DNA of 64,000 nt from Allacma fusca (taxonomy: Eukaryota > Arthropoda > Collembola > Symphypleona > Sminthuridae): the NCBI GenBank assembly GCA_947179485.1, contig OX359246.1, forward strand, positions 22,258,001-22,322,000. The letters are read 5' to 3'. A program made the position numbers and the translations under genes. Below, piece by piece: positions 39,070-51,567 of the stretch. Below the pieces are notes generated by a model. It saw nothing but the letters and a program-made list of their open reading frames with translations. It was not told the DNA's origin and searched no databases. Every line of letters starts with the position of its first letter. Positions within the stretch are counted from its first letter, which is position 1.

Positions 39070-40789
39070 TAGGCCCTATAGTTTCCATACATATGTACAT
39101 ACATGTGGAGAGCCCATAAGTAACTCAAGGAAAAAGCTCTGTAATAGGGGCTAAAAAGTAACCAGGCTTTAAGTGAGTTGCTGGAAGAGTCCTTGCAAAT
39201 CTCCATATGTTCCGAAAGCATGGAGAAGACTCCAGTTTTGAAGAAAAGTTTACCCAAGCATTTTGTCCCACATTTGCAAATGCTCCAGCTGTGCTATCGA
39301 CGAGTGACAAATGTCCCCTTAAAGTAAACCACTTTTGCATCTTGGTTTTAGTGGCTCTTTTCCCAACTCTTCCGCTATCCCTCAATTTGTCCATACTGTC
39401 CACGTCTGCCGGCAAATGTTGCACTGGAGTTGTCCTTTAAAATAGCACTGTGTCATCTCTGTGTGGTTAAACGGGAAAAAAACATTTTTCTTCTGATGAC
39501 ATTTATGATAATGCTAATTCGGGCCTGTCAATTCTCCATGTGTTAAATTTTGTACCATTTGTAAGAATTTCGTTAAAATTTGTAGATTTGTGGGATGCTG
39601 TGAAACTTACAGGGCTTTGTGGACTGGCTATGGGAGTAAGAGATAAAAAAAAGGACATTTCATGGGAAACTATTCCAAAGATCAGATTCTCACACACAAG
39701 GACTGTATAATTTGTCAACAAGTAACTTTTGACTGGGAGCATTGCGTGAGTGTCTGTTTTCCTATAGAATTTGACTGGAAGGGTAAATATAGGTATAAAA
39801 AAGTAATCCCTTAAAAATGATTGTTTGACTTGGTTTGAGGAATAATAATAATAATAATAGTCCTAGAGCACCACAGGTGCTGTACAAAAATCCATCGGGA
39901 TGGAAACTTCCCCATTGTAATCGGAGGGATAGTCAAATGACTCCAAAAATGAATGTCACATTTGGAAAAGACTTTTTCCCTCCTTTATAGTTTTAAAGCT
40001 GGGGCCCACGCATGGATGCTGAATTTCCAGCGGAGACTCCTGTCCAACAATGCGGGAGCGGTCTCATCAAAAACATCTTCAAAGGCATCCGTCCCCAACT
40101 CTTACTAAATCCACTTACGCTTGTTTTCCCAAGGAATGACACGGAGCTTTTTACACCCCACAGAAAATTTAGTGTGTGTGTGTGCTCCGTTTTTGTAAAC
40201 TCCTATCAGGGACACGCATTCAGGGGAAAATGTAAGCTCAGAGATGTAGAGCATTGCCAGGAGCATGTATATCTATACTAGCACTAAATTATACACAAAC
40301 ACTTTTATGCTGGGCTTTGGACTAATTTCCAAAATTCTTCAGGTCGTGTGTGGAGAGCTAGGAGGCTTTTGAGGGCTGGCTGTAATTTGTACTAGTACAT
40401 TTATAGCACTAGATTTGTGTCCATTAGTAATACAAACAGCATATGTTCGCCAAGTGATATGACTCTCTGAAATTAGTACTGGCACGAGATTTGAAGAACA
40501 AATTACGAAAGGAATTTTTCTAGGGAAAAACTTGTTTATTTTTATCATACAATTATGACACTGGCCCTAAAGGAAACATAATCTCTTATAACCCCACAAG
40601 CTGAAGTCGAAATAAAAATTATCATTATAAACTCCATATCTTTGGCTTACGTGATTAACAATATAAATTTATCCAAGTCCTCAAACTCAAGACTATTATA
40701 AAATGATTCCCTTAAATTTGTTAAAAATTGTGAAACTACCTCCGTCTTTCAACTCTCGTTGCATTTGAAGGTTTGAGGGTAATCAACGT
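39070..40789. other. Intergenic, no gene seen
   Basis: A solo right element end (CAAGGACTGTA) lies at 39702-39707 and (AAT)n at 39841-39859. A 99-codon minus frame at 39125-39424 has no supporting feature. Confidence 0.45.
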
Positions 40790-41112
40790 AACCTCAACGA
40801 AATGAGTTACACAAGGTCTCATTTTATATTATACTACTTTTACACATCACAAACTCATATACAGAAGTTCAGTACTGGAACTTGCAACCTTTAGAAGGCA
40901 TTCCTTGGGAGGATATTTTGACCTGAGGAAGGCAACCAGTACTAAAAATCCAAATATGGTAACACAGTATAATCAGTGTTTATTTTAAATCATCGACCTG
41001 TGTAATTCCTAGCTTTAAAAATATCCTCGTCTGCGTCCGCCAGCCGGGAATCGAACCCTTGACTCAGCCAAGAACGCGCGGCGTTTCCTCCGCTCCGCTA
41101 CGAGAGCCCGTC
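40790..41112 (-). mobile_element. tRNA-derived SINE, copy B
   Basis: Read on the minus strand, the head has an A box (TAGCGGAGCGGAGG, 41100-41087) and a B box (GGGTTCGATTCCC, 41058-41046), the internal pol III promoter of tRNAs. The body that follows shares blocks with copies at 55.3 and 60.8 kb: AGGTCGATGATTTA, TTGCCTTCCTCAGGTCAAAA, TTTGTGATGT and TGAGACCTT. The head does not fold into a convincing tRNA, so this is a retroposon rather than a tRNA gene. Confidence 0.7.
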
Positions 41113-42581
41113 CGGAAGGCCTGCAGACTCAAGGGTCCTTTATGCAGTGTACATACGCTGTGTATTTAAAAAGCGCGTAGTGACATCTCCCTGCGTAACT
41201 GTATTCCAATACAAAAATATTTAATTATCTATATAGGAAGTCATGTACATGTATCCCGTGGAGAGTATCAGGAAGTCATTTGAGAATGTCAAAGGTGACA
41301 ATGCAAGTGTTCGCAAGAGCATTTAGTACTTCCAGGATGAACCTCATCCCTGATGACAGACATTCCATAACACGTCGTAAGTCATCCGAAAGGACGTTAC
41401 TTAAAAAAAAAATCTTTTTTCAAAGTCCCTATGAATGAGTGAAGGATGCTCATTCAGGTGGCTCGGATGTATTTTTAACATTAATGATACGAGAGAAGGA
41501 GAGGAAGCCGTAACGGACCCAACCGTCTCAACTCCTCACATATTTGAGGAGTCACATTAAAGGCAATAATGCTCAGACACAAACAGTTGATAATGAGCTC
41601 TGAATCCTCCCAAAGGTCTCACAGTTTGTCTTGCTCAAAGACCGGAAATGTCACGCTGTAACTCCAGCCCGCCCCTATTATGCATCTTCCTCTTTAAGAT
41701 TACTCCCGACCCAGTCCTCTGGGAAAGTGACTTGCCCTCTCGGCCCCAATGCTATATCCCCTTAAAATCTTTTTTACAAAAGCAGAATATTCAATTCCCA
41801 ATTTTTTCCCCATGATAATACAGTAGTCTCACAGTATAGCTTTGACACATCTCACACAATTCCTTCCTGTATTTGGTAACTCAGTGGTTACATTACCCAT
41901 GAGTCACCATATACATTCCTATACTAGCGTTGGATTCCAACTAAAGAATTTTGCAACTCATGATATTTTATTAAATTATTTCCCACCAGAAAAAATTCCT
42001 TGTTTAAAAATGTATTTGTAATTCAAATTCTAAAAATATTTGGAGAAATAAATAATTAGGAAAAAGGTTAAAAATTTTGCAATTGTGACAATAATTTAGT
42101 ACAAGGTCCCAAAACTAAGCTTTGACTGTCCAGAGATATTTTCATAGGATTTTTATACCTCTGGCTAAATCTCGCGAGTAAGATTTTTCGTAGAGAAATT
42201 TCTTCCAGGAGAAATAAATAGAAGCTTTTTTTAAAAAAAAAAAACTCTGTAGAAATAATAGCAGAGCCATAATGATAATTTGCATGGGAAATTTAAGAAG
42301 CTTCCTCAACCCCCCCCGTAATTTCAAGTCTGACAATAAGAGCGATTTCAAATTCTTCCCATCCACTACTCATTAGTCCCTTCTCAGAAGCTTCCCATTG
42401 GATAACATACCCATTGGACACATTGGATCTGCATGAATGATGCATGATGACAAAGACTTGTAAATTTAGGAAGCACAGTTGATCAGTTCGGAAAATTACC
42501 CTTTCAAGAGCTTTTGTACCACAACAGCCCACTCATTTTTTCTCCGTCCTCTTGTGTGTCTTAAACTATCGACGTTTTTAA
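41113..42581. other. Intergenic, no gene seen
   Basis: No paired element ends or arrays were noticed. Short frames only. Confidence 0.45.
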
Positions 42582-42848
42582 TACAGTGGGCTCCCTCTAT
42601 TTCACAGCCCTCTAAAAGAATTTGACTCATGCTCACTATATATTATAAAAGGGAAAAAAATTACTTTGTGGTAAATCTACACAAATCTCTTGCTACAAGC
42701 GGTCCCTTTACTTTAAAATTGTTATTCCATTATTGTGTACCTATGTGTGAGGCGAGATATTTTCCTCCTAAGCGGCTTTTAAATTCTGGGCTTTCTCTTT
42801 CAAGCCCAGGACAAGGAAGGAGGTTCCTTTTAAATACCGCAGACTGTA
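42582..42848. mobile_element. CAGT...ACTG element with a single satellite unit
   Basis: TACAGTGGGCTCCCTCTATT opens and ACCGCAGACTGTA closes, TA-flanked, 267 bp. At 42661-42676 it holds one TTACTTTGTGGTAAAT, the core of the 14- and 18-kb arrays. It looks like the unexpanded form of the array-bearing elements. Confidence 0.5.
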
Positions 42849-44035
42849 TAGTGCTCTTAAATTTATTCTATTTCTCCGTAAAGCCAATTATTACTCTAAT
42901 GGTAAAAATTTGGATCTTCCATCATCTCACTGGGAATTTGAAGGCTTGTAAAAGTGTATCATGTCCAAGAATAAAATTACACTGGGGATATTCATTCATT
43001 CCTTGAACTTTGTTGAATAAAATTTAAGGAGGGAATTTTTTATGTATGTAGATATACCTGAAATGAAAAAAAAAATCCATTGGAAGAGGATATGGTTGGG
43101 ATGATGAGCCAGTTTCCAAGAAATTCATCTCGGCTCAGCCCAAATGATCTCATTAGATGTGACCGGAGATAATTGATAAAAACTTGTCTTTGATTCTGGG
43201 CATGTAAATCTTTACAGATGACACACAGAAAAAAAAACTTAAAAAATTCGAGGGATTAATTTCCGGTTCATACATCAATGCTCAAATTTCAGGTACTTTT
43301 CAGACCTTTTTCTTTTGTACTTCTTACGTTTTTCAAACGTAAGGATTTGATTGACAGCTGGGAATAGAGCTTGCTCATTGAATCCAAGCCTTTTGTAAAG
43401 GGAGAATTATGACATGTCCCATGATGAATGACACTCTCATCCTATTTGTATTCTAGGGTTCACTTTATATGCATTATTGGCTCCTGTGATAAGGGCAGGA
43501 ATTATAACGTTGTGGTTAAGGGGGAATTTTTATGATGAGAATTTCTACAAGGGGGTCCCTTATAGTGAGAGTGGACTTTTTGTGCAATGTGTCGTGACTC
43601 TTTGTGTGGCGGGATGTAAATGTGTACACATTTGAAAATAAAAGTAGCAATTGGGCAAATTGTAGTACTTTGCATAAAAAATGAGTGGAATATTCAGTTT
43701 TATGACCCTCCTCAAAGAAAAAACAACAGGATGGGAAGGAATGAGTCACAGCTATTTGTTGGAGTGATGTGCTCATATACAGACCTTGTCATACTGTAAA
43801 GTGAGAATAGTTTTGATTTACAGCAATGAAACAAGTTATCAAGGGGGGAAATTGCAACATGGATTTATATTTTTTTTTTTGCATGACGCTCTGGAAATAT
43901 TATTTTCCCACAAGTGGGGAGACTTGGCTACAGGAGTAATTTTTCCTACTCATTTCTCCTGGCTCCAGTATGCACTGCACGTTCTTACCAAGAAAATCAG
44001 CCATTTATTTTTCCAATTAGGAAAACGTCTCGTAC

Positions 44036-44070
<35 letters not shown>

Positions 44071-44354
44071 TCTGGCAAACCCACCAAGGATTCTAAAGGA
44101 GGGCTGGAGCAATTAGTCCTTGTCGGACTGCCCTAAATTTTTGTTCCTACAAGATTAGGATTTTCTGGGGAAATTTTCTTCGGAATTTTCCAGGTTCATT
44201 TTTTCTTGGGTGGCATACCAATTTTAAACATTTGAAAGGTTATTGGGGGTAAGCACACGTCTTGGTAGAAAGAATATTTTAGGCTTATTTTTTTTATAAC
44301 AGACACTCTGGTCAGGATATTTTCTTGCAAAATTTTTCCTACAAGGTTTTTCTA
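42849..44354. other. Intergenic with an element remnant and (CT)n
   Basis: A right-like end (CTTATAGTGAGAGTGGACT) at about 43559-43577 follows a unit-like ATAACGTTGTGGTTAA at about 43505, possibly an eroded element. (CT)14 lies at 44040-44068. No gene is seen. Confidence 0.45.
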
Positions 44355-44705
44355 TTTACGTCAATGTTAATTTTAATCTTATTTGCCGTACAATTTTGGA
44401 TGTATTCATATTTACACTAATGTAAATTTTGCCCCTATTTGCACTAAATACAAATTTTGCCCCTATTTACGCCAATGCAGATTTTGCTACTATTTGCGCC
44501 TTTGTAAATTTTGCCCCTATTTGCGCCCAGGTAAATTTTGCCCCTATTTGCGCCAAGGTAAATTTTGCCCCTATTTGCGCCAAGGTAAATTTTGCCCCTA
44601 TTTGCGCCAAGGTTAATTTTGCCCCTATTTGCGCCAAGGTAAATTTTGCCCCTATTTGCGCCAAGGTAAATGTCGCCCTTATTTCCCACAATGTAAATTT
44701 TACTC
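44355..44705. repeat. 27-bp minisatellite, about 12 units
   Basis: The unit is TTGCCCCTATTTGCGCCAAG plus GTAAATT. It contains AATTTTGCCCCTA, shared with the 39-bp array at the start of the window, and CCAAGGTAA, shared with the 7-kb array. The 27-bp period yields false frames on both strands with 9-residue repeats. Confidence 0.95.
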
Positions 44706-47633
44706 ATGACGACCCCCATAAAAAGGTTGTAGAAGCCCAAACTTTATTATTTTTGGAAGACAATATTAAAAAGACAAATTAATACAAATTTGTACTAAAA
44801 ATGAAACCCCAGTTTGATTAAAACCGAGAGCCTGGGAGTTTCATAAAAAAAGTAATAATTTCTGGAAAAATTTGCTACTCCGAGCTGAAATGGTAGATTT
44901 GAAAATGTCGGGGAAACGGGGAAATCATAAGGAATGGGAAGGAAGGGTTGAAGTGACAAATCGGGCCGGGAGCCAAAATTAACCAAGTCTCGTCCCATCC
45001 ATACATTTCCCTCTCGCTGCCATTTGTTCCTCATCTGATAAATCTCCCCTGTTATTTACATATCTCCCCACCAATGTCTTCCCCAATATATGCAAAAGCG
45101 TGTGTAGCATATAGTCCAGGGATGGAGTGGAAGAATCCCCGAATATTATTATGACAGCTCCGCTCATCGACTTGGACAAACGTGGTTGCACTATTTTGCA
45201 TGTAAAATGCCCACAACCACAGTCCACTCTCTTTATAACAGCACCATAACCCCTCCCCCAATAAACACACACCAAATTTACACATCTCAAAATACCCCGC
45301 TTAAAAATACCCTCAACCTACTCCTGTTCCCAGAAACCCTTGCATTAAATTACAACCACAAATTTTTTCGTCCCTTTAATATTGTGCTAAACCTCTTGCA
45401 AATTCCCTACCCTTATAGTAACAGTGTCCTGTATTCATCCAAATGGTTCCCGTTTGAGGAACATATCTTTAAAAAATTTGTAACCTCAAAAAGCATTTGT
45501 TTGCAGGCCCTTTTCCCGGATCCGAGACCCACCGTTATAAAGGGAGTTTACGGGTATAACTTTAACTCCGAGAATAAATCCTCCTCATGATTTACATGGC
45601 AAACAAGCAAGGGCTTAGGGATATGCTCCTATTCACCCCTCCCCCCCATATATGTACATACGTCCGTACATAAGAGCCTATGCAGAAGGGAAAGATAAAC
45701 TTGAAACTAGACTTGACTTATGGCTGGCTTCCGATTTCGAATGCGGAATTTCGCCGCCTTGTGGATATGAATGAGGGCGGGAATTATGATTTGCCCGAAA
45801 TATATCAAGAGACACATCGTCGGAGGAAAACAACGATAAAGCTTGCACGTCTCCCTGAACCCCCTCCCCAGAATACCAAATCATCTCATGACTTTTCCAT
45901 GACAAATCAATGCACGTCAAAAGGTACGCAACTAATAAAACTCCGCTTGGAGGAATAATGGACCGAATCTACATCTCTCCTGTGAACTCTCACCAGAAAG
46001 GACTATCTCTAAAAACGCATCTTCTCCTCCGTCCCAAAAATATCTCCTCAAATCCCCATCCAACTCAATGCTAAACTCCCTCCTCGCTCGTATCATCTGG
46101 TTTCGCATCGGACGCATCGGAGCCAAGCGCCCGTACAAAAGCAACACACGGTACAGGCACACTAAATTTCTCCATAATTCTCCCGTAACATTCGCATTAG
46201 CGTCTCGGGTGTGTTTTTTGGAGATCGAAGGAAATTTGAATTCCCTAAACTTGTTTTCCCCATTTTTTTAAATCGCTATATACAGTTTACGTACATATGT
46301 TTTCCCTCTCAAATGTTTACTGGATTCAAATTCTTGGGAATATTTCCAAGAGGAGCAAAAATTTATGGGAAATTTTAAAAGTGAAGGGACCAATTCCCTG
46401 GGATTGATATTCACTGGATGTTTTTAATGCTCAAGTTTTTTTTTTGGGGAGGGGGGAGGGGGAATCCGGGAGGATAAAAATTTTTAAATTAAATTCAGAG
46501 ACTTGAAGTTTCCTAAAAATTTGAGGGAAATGGTCCGAACTAGTTGCTCACATCGAGTCACTTTTCTCACAGAGCTTTGTGTACATTTTGTGACACAAGT
46601 TGAGGGGTATAGGGAAGTAAATGGTGTAGACTCTTGTCGGATAAGAGACGCATTTGGGAGGCTATACACATACGGAGCGGCATCTGGGCCACATAAATAA
46701 GTAGTGCTCATCTGTTCCCACATGCTTTACGATTACATCGGCGGATTTATCAGCAGTTATTACAGGACTTACTGCCCCTCGGAGACCTCAGGAAAGTACA
46801 TGAGTCTCAGAGCTGTATATTTGTACATGCACTCATATGTGTCTACATATGCAATGGTCTTCTTACAATGTTGGACGGATCACACTTAAATCTCCCGCTC
46901 CCCCTAACAAATGTATGTATGTATATTCTAATAAATGACCATTTTGGAGGTAATTCCCTTAAAATTTTTCTAAAATTCAAAATTAGTGCAGAATTACAAA
47001 ATTTTTAAAAAATGACATATTTTTTATCGGGCCAAAGTATTGATATTTTGGCCAGGGACAATTTTTTTAGGAAAATACAAAATTGGGGCACGCTGAGACT
47101 TTTACGATTTTTCCCACTTGAGCCAGTCCATAGGGGAGGGGTATATTTCTAGGCAGTGTACTTACAGTATAGAAGCCTTTCATGTTCTAAACCAGTTGGT
47201 CGCAGCGTTGGGAGGATGAAAAGGAAAAGTTTATTTTTCTTCTAATCTTTTATATCCACTTCTATGCTATAGCTCGATGATTGTTGTGTTGAGTAAAAGT
47301 TTATGTCTGTAGAAAAAAAGGAAGGCTCTCATATAATTTCCCAAGTCGATACACACCCCACGCAATTGTAATGCTCCCAACACAGACACACACAAACACA
47401 CAGGCACAGGCACTCGTACATACACACAAGGGCATGAAGGTCCTAAGATAATATTTTCAAGTGAAATTGCTACAATATTGTTCATTCCAGAGATTTTAGT
47501 GCTTAATTCAGGTCACGAGAAGTCTCGGGAGTGAAATTCCGATTTTAATTATATTTTCCACAATTTTTCACCCGGACAGCTTTCAGAGTCTGGCAGCGCG
47601 GTTGGGAGAGAAGACAAAGAGAAAGGACTTTGT
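44706..47633. other. Intergenic; possible element 45218-45557
   Basis: ACAGTCCACTCTCTTTATAA at about 45220 is one of the best left ends. The only right-like match is CCGTTATAAAGGGAGTTTAC at about 45533-45552. The 134-codon plus frame (45186-45590) lies inside it and is not called. A G-quadruplex-capable tract lies at 46446-46470. No gene is supported. Confidence 0.4.
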
Positions 47634-47815
47634 TACAGTCCACAATCATTCTAAAATCCACCCTAAAATCCTCACGCAAATTCTTAAAAATTTCCCATAT
47701 TTTTTTAAGCCCATAAAAAATTAGTATTAAAATCCTGGGAAATTTTTGTTTGTATGAATACAAAAAACGTGTAAATACAATTAAGAGCATTTGCTCATAC
47801 TCAGCATCGACTGTA
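47634..47815. mobile_element. CAGT...ACTG inverted-repeat element, about 182 bp
   Basis: TACAGTCCACAATCATTCTA opens and CAGCATCGACTGTA closes, TA-flanked. There is no coding capacity. Confidence 0.45.
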
Positions 47816-48322
47816 GAAAGAAGTGTAAGAGAAAGAGAGGGAAATGCTTCTGCTGATTAAACATTTTATTTACTTGGCCTACATATAACACTTGGCACTT
47901 GGGAAAGTTGTTGCTTGTCTCTCTGTGAAAAAAAAAATAAAATGGGAGCCTTTTTCTGCAATTGACATTTCAAGGGAAGGGAGGGAGAGGGAAAAGGAGG
48001 ATGGGAATTGAATCCTTCCTCTTGATTTCACATTCGGAGAGAGATACATCAATCCATTAAATGTATTTTTAAAATTGTCTCTACCCCTTTTTTCTCCAGC
48101 ATTTATTATTGAAGGTGCCTATGTACGTATAATTATAGTAGGCAATGTCTTTATTATATGTTGGTTCGGATGAATTTTTCAAGGAGGAATTTCCTCCCTC
48201 ATTAACAATTACGGGCTGAGGATGAGAGAGGGTTGAGTTGATGAGTACTTTGGCAAGTAATGGAATCCACTAATGCTTTTCATTGTTTTCAACTCATGCT
48301 GTCAGTTTTTACAGGGATAAGA

Positions 48323-48507
48323 AACAGTCCACTCTCCCTGTGGGAGCACCTCTTAAGCCATAAAATTCAGGATTATTATCCCTAACGCTATTATGGGGAT
48401 CCTTTGCAAAAAAAAATCATGGATTGGGGCAAGTTGAGACCGGAAAAATCCTTTAGAAAAAATTCCTTTGAAGGAATAAAAGTCCCACACAATGGGCAGG
48501 GACTGTA
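48323..48507. mobile_element. CAGT...ACTG inverted-repeat element, about 185 bp
   Basis: AACAGTCCACTCTCCCTGTG opens, followed by GGAGCACC, and GGCAGGGACTGTA closes. The left flank is AA instead of TA. The 70-codon minus frame inside is not a gene. Confidence 0.5.
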
Positions 48508-49097
48508 GAGATTTTTTTCTAACAGAGTTTTCTTGTTCATGAGCACTTTGTGTCAGAGGAGTCAAAATCCTCCGGGAATTCCATCGAGGCTTTCAATTAA
48601 CGTTCCTTTTGTCCATTGCTATTAGTTCCCTATCAGGAGTCGTTTTGAGGATTTAGGAAATCAGAAACATTTCTAATTTTTTTATGAGCACAAATATGTA
48701 CATATGTACAAAGAGCTGTTCCATTAATGAGTAGAGACAATTGATAACAAATTTCATCCGCATTTACTACTGTAATACATTGGGTATATGAGTTTAGAAG
48801 GATTTCTTGTATACAGTCAGAGCCTTAATTGTCTATCTTTACAATCAAAAACATTTCCGCACATTTCCGTGGAGCCTTTAATTTTTATTTTTCTGCAGGA
48901 GGATTGTAAAAGTCAATTTTATTGCTATTAAGGAATAGGTTCTTATAATCAGTGACTATATGGAAAGGCTTGTAAAATTCCCATGTTTGAATTGACACCA
49001 AAGCCCAGTGACATTTAAATGAAGTGCAGGAGAAACAATCGGAATTGGATACTCAAACTGTAGAATTCTATTGGAGCTGGGTGCAGTTGACAGTTAC

Positions 49098-49611
49098 TTA
49101 AAATTTAATGGTTTTTCCATACGATATAGCAAATCTCATGTAGCAGTTGTATTTTGGATGGTAAGGATTTTGGCTTGACTTTGAGTGGAATAATTGTGAC
49201 AGCTCCTTGAAACTCTTGTAACTTGGAGGGATCGTTTCTGGCAGGGTTGAGAAATTACTGGAAATAATAATTATTAAAATTTGAGATCCAGACTTTAATC
49301 TCAGGGATTGTCAAGGAATACTTCAAAATTACAAGGTCGATGATTTACCGTTAGCACATGAGTATAAATATACTTCTGCAAAATTAAAACCATAGGGTTT
49401 TGGATGCCTTTCCGAAGGTTCAAAATTCCAGGAACTGAACTTTGCGATGAGTTGAGTATATTCAAGGTTGTTTGAGACATTGTTTTTGAGATCCAGTTTC
49501 TTGAGCTTTAAATTCCTTCAATATTTCTTGAAATTAGGATCGTCGTAAATATACGGGCTGGATAGAGGAATTTGAGAATTGAATTCTTGATATTTTGGAA
49601 GAAATGTGTTC
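49098..49611 (-). pseudogene. LRR-like gene fragment with in-frame TGA
   Basis: Two exons can be read on the minus strand. Exon 49611-49349 follows a consensus acceptor (CTTCCGCAG) and ends at a GTAAAT donor. The 111-bp intron ends in CTGCCAG, and exon 49237-49098 ends in TAA; the phases agree. The first exon is open except for one TGA at 49520-49518. Omitting that codon, the segment YRNLKLKKLDL lines up residue for residue with YRGLEILRLGL of the minus-strand gene at 52.8-53.5 kb. The rest includes HPKPYGFNFAEVYLY and, in the second exon, HPKYNCYMRFAISYG. No start or upstream exon was found. An AATAAA lies about 175 bp downstream (near 48920). It may be a pseudogene, a polymorphic stop or an assembly error. 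What I infer is a leucine-rich-repeat-like protein; the family is not known. Confidence 0.35.
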
Positions 49612-50031
49612 CTGCGGAAGTGAGAAGACTTTCGTGAATTAAAATTAATTATAGAAGTTATATACGTATATATAATTACATAGGATTCGGAAATCTTTGA
49701 ACGGATTGTGTTTGAGTGTAACGAATTGGACATAAGTAATAATGACTAACCTTTAATAGATTTTAGCATTAGGAGAATATCCCCTTGTTCTCTTGCGGGT
49801 TCCTTAAGCTTCTGGTTACGGCTCTGAAAGCCTGAGCGTATCAATAAAGCTTAATAGAAAAAAAAGGGAATGTCACCATCTGGAAAATACAATCTTGGTT
49901 TCAGTTGACTGCCATTAGCGAAACAAGGATAAGCATCAAAATTGACATTTCCGGGCCAGGGTATCACTCCCTTTAAATGTATATTTCCCAGCGTCACCAG
50001 TCACCTCGAACCTCATCTTGTCTTCCCTGAG
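49612..50031. other. Intergenic; missing 5' part of the 49-kb fragment not found
   Basis: A minus-strand stretch at about 49755-49850 is open and ends at a GTTAGT donor, but its phase does not fit the acceptor at 49612. No start exon could be assigned. Confidence 0.3.
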
Positions 50032-50504
50032 TACAGTCAGCTCTGTCCAAAATGACTCTTCCTCCAAACAATAATACTTTCTGTGTAATTACTCCCTTTC
50101 TGATCCTCTCCATAGTTTTCACTATTTCTGGATCATACCCCCCCCCCCCTCCGCCCCATAAAGACACATAGTTTAACTTCGTTTCTCACCTTGCCCCAAA
50201 AATTCCCTCTCATTAATTCTTTTCCCTAAATTTAATCAAATCCATTAAATCAAAAATGTAAACAAATAAAAGTCTTGAAAAAACACTTTAAATTAGTAAC
50301 ACACTTAACATTATTAATCCAGCGTGTCTTTTAGTTCATTTTAGTGAACTGACAATTTATAAGGTATTTATACAAATTGAGATATTTAAGTTTGCAAAAT
50401 TGTAACAATTTTTGTGACTGTTCAAAATTGTGAGAATCACTTCTAAAAGGGACAGATTTGAGATTCATGTCCTGGGGGGGACGTTACAGGGATTGTGAAC
50501 TGTA
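50032..50504. mobile_element. Possible CAGT...ACTG element, about 473 bp
   Basis: TACAGTCAGCTCTGTCCAAA opens and GGGATTGTGAACTGTA closes, TA-flanked. The subterminal match is weak. A C10 run lies inside at about 50139-50149. Confidence 0.3.
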
Positions 50505-50911
50505 TAAAGGGAACTAAGCCGTTAGCATGTGTGCCCACCCAGGCAATCTTTCCAGGACATTAGGTTGAGGAGGAAATGCCATCCGCCAAATTCCAATCGC
50601 ACCTGATTTCCCATCATATAGATTTCCCCTAAACCATCCCAGCCTTTAATATTCCTTGAAATTACTGACACTCTCCGTCCAACTAGGTTCACACGTATGC
50701 TCATACATATAATTATTATACATGTGTACATAGTACATAGATAGATATAGCACTAGGCCGGGATAACCCTGAGAGTACAATCTTTCTGTAAGAGATTCAC
50801 CTATAACTGCCTCTATATTGCTACTATATCAAAAATTCTATATAAACTTCCATACAAATTTCTTATAAAATTTCTTATAAAATTCCCAACAAAATTCCCT
50901 ATATGACTCCA

Positions 50912-51101
50912 TACAGTCCCCCCTCACTACAAGAAGCCTCCTTTAAAAAATCAGCGTCCCTTTCCCAGCGCAAAATAAATTCCAGGGACCCATTTGACCA
51001 CAATTTTAATTTTTACCCCCACAAAAGGATCCCATAACAAGAGTCAAATTCCAATAAAATCCTGTCAGGGCTGCTCCCGAAAGCAGAGATTCCACTCTAT
51101 A
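50912..51101. mobile_element. CAGT...ACTG-type element, damaged right end
   Basis: TACAGTCCCCCCTCACTACA opens. The right side, CAGAGATTCCACTCTATA, keeps the inverted subterminal GGG-CTGCTCC part upstream but has lost ACTGTA. Confidence 0.35.
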
Positions 51102-51368
51102 AGGATCCCTGTATCTATTGTCCTTGCCAAGTCTCCCTATTAATACATCCTGGACAGCTACCTGTGTATATATCCCAGCACAACTTATGTATATTTATCC
51201 AGACAAAAGTCCAGATCCAATTTGCAGGCTCATAACTCAAGCGATCAGGGAACGGATAATTAGTTTTATCCGCGGAAAGAAATTGAGTGGTGGGTTGGGA
51301 ATTTGAAAAGTAATCGGTCCGACGTTTGGATCTCCGAATCGCACCACTCTCTAACTTTTGACTATGTA

Positions 51369-51567
51369 TACAGTCCACTCCCAATATCCCAAAAAAGACT
51401 TCGATTTCGAACACACCAGTAGCAGGATTCCTACGAAGATCCGAAGAATTTCGCCCCTTCCGAATTATTCTTGATGATCCTAACCCTTGACAACTCAAAA
51501 CAAAGTAGTACAGTTAAATGTGTTCGATGTATTAAAAGGACCTCTGTTATAAAAAGATTGTCCTGTA
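51369..51567. mobile_element. CAGT...ACTG inverted-repeat element, about 199 bp
   Basis: TACAGTCCACTCCCAATATC opens and TTATAAAAAGATTGTCCTGTA closes, TA-flanked. The 127-codon minus frame (51115-51498) overlaps this and the preceding element and is not called. Confidence 0.5.

Noticed and set aside
41027-41112. Functional tRNA gene on the minus strand
   Set aside because: Same reason: the pol III boxes lead into the shared SINE body and the cloverleaf is not convincing.
44383-44782. Collagen- or antifreeze-like 9-residue repeat proteins
   Set aside because: A 27-bp tandem repeat gives such frames on both strands; there is no supporting gene structure.
51115-51498. 127-codon minus-strand frame
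   Set aside because: It spans parts of two short inverted-repeat elements.
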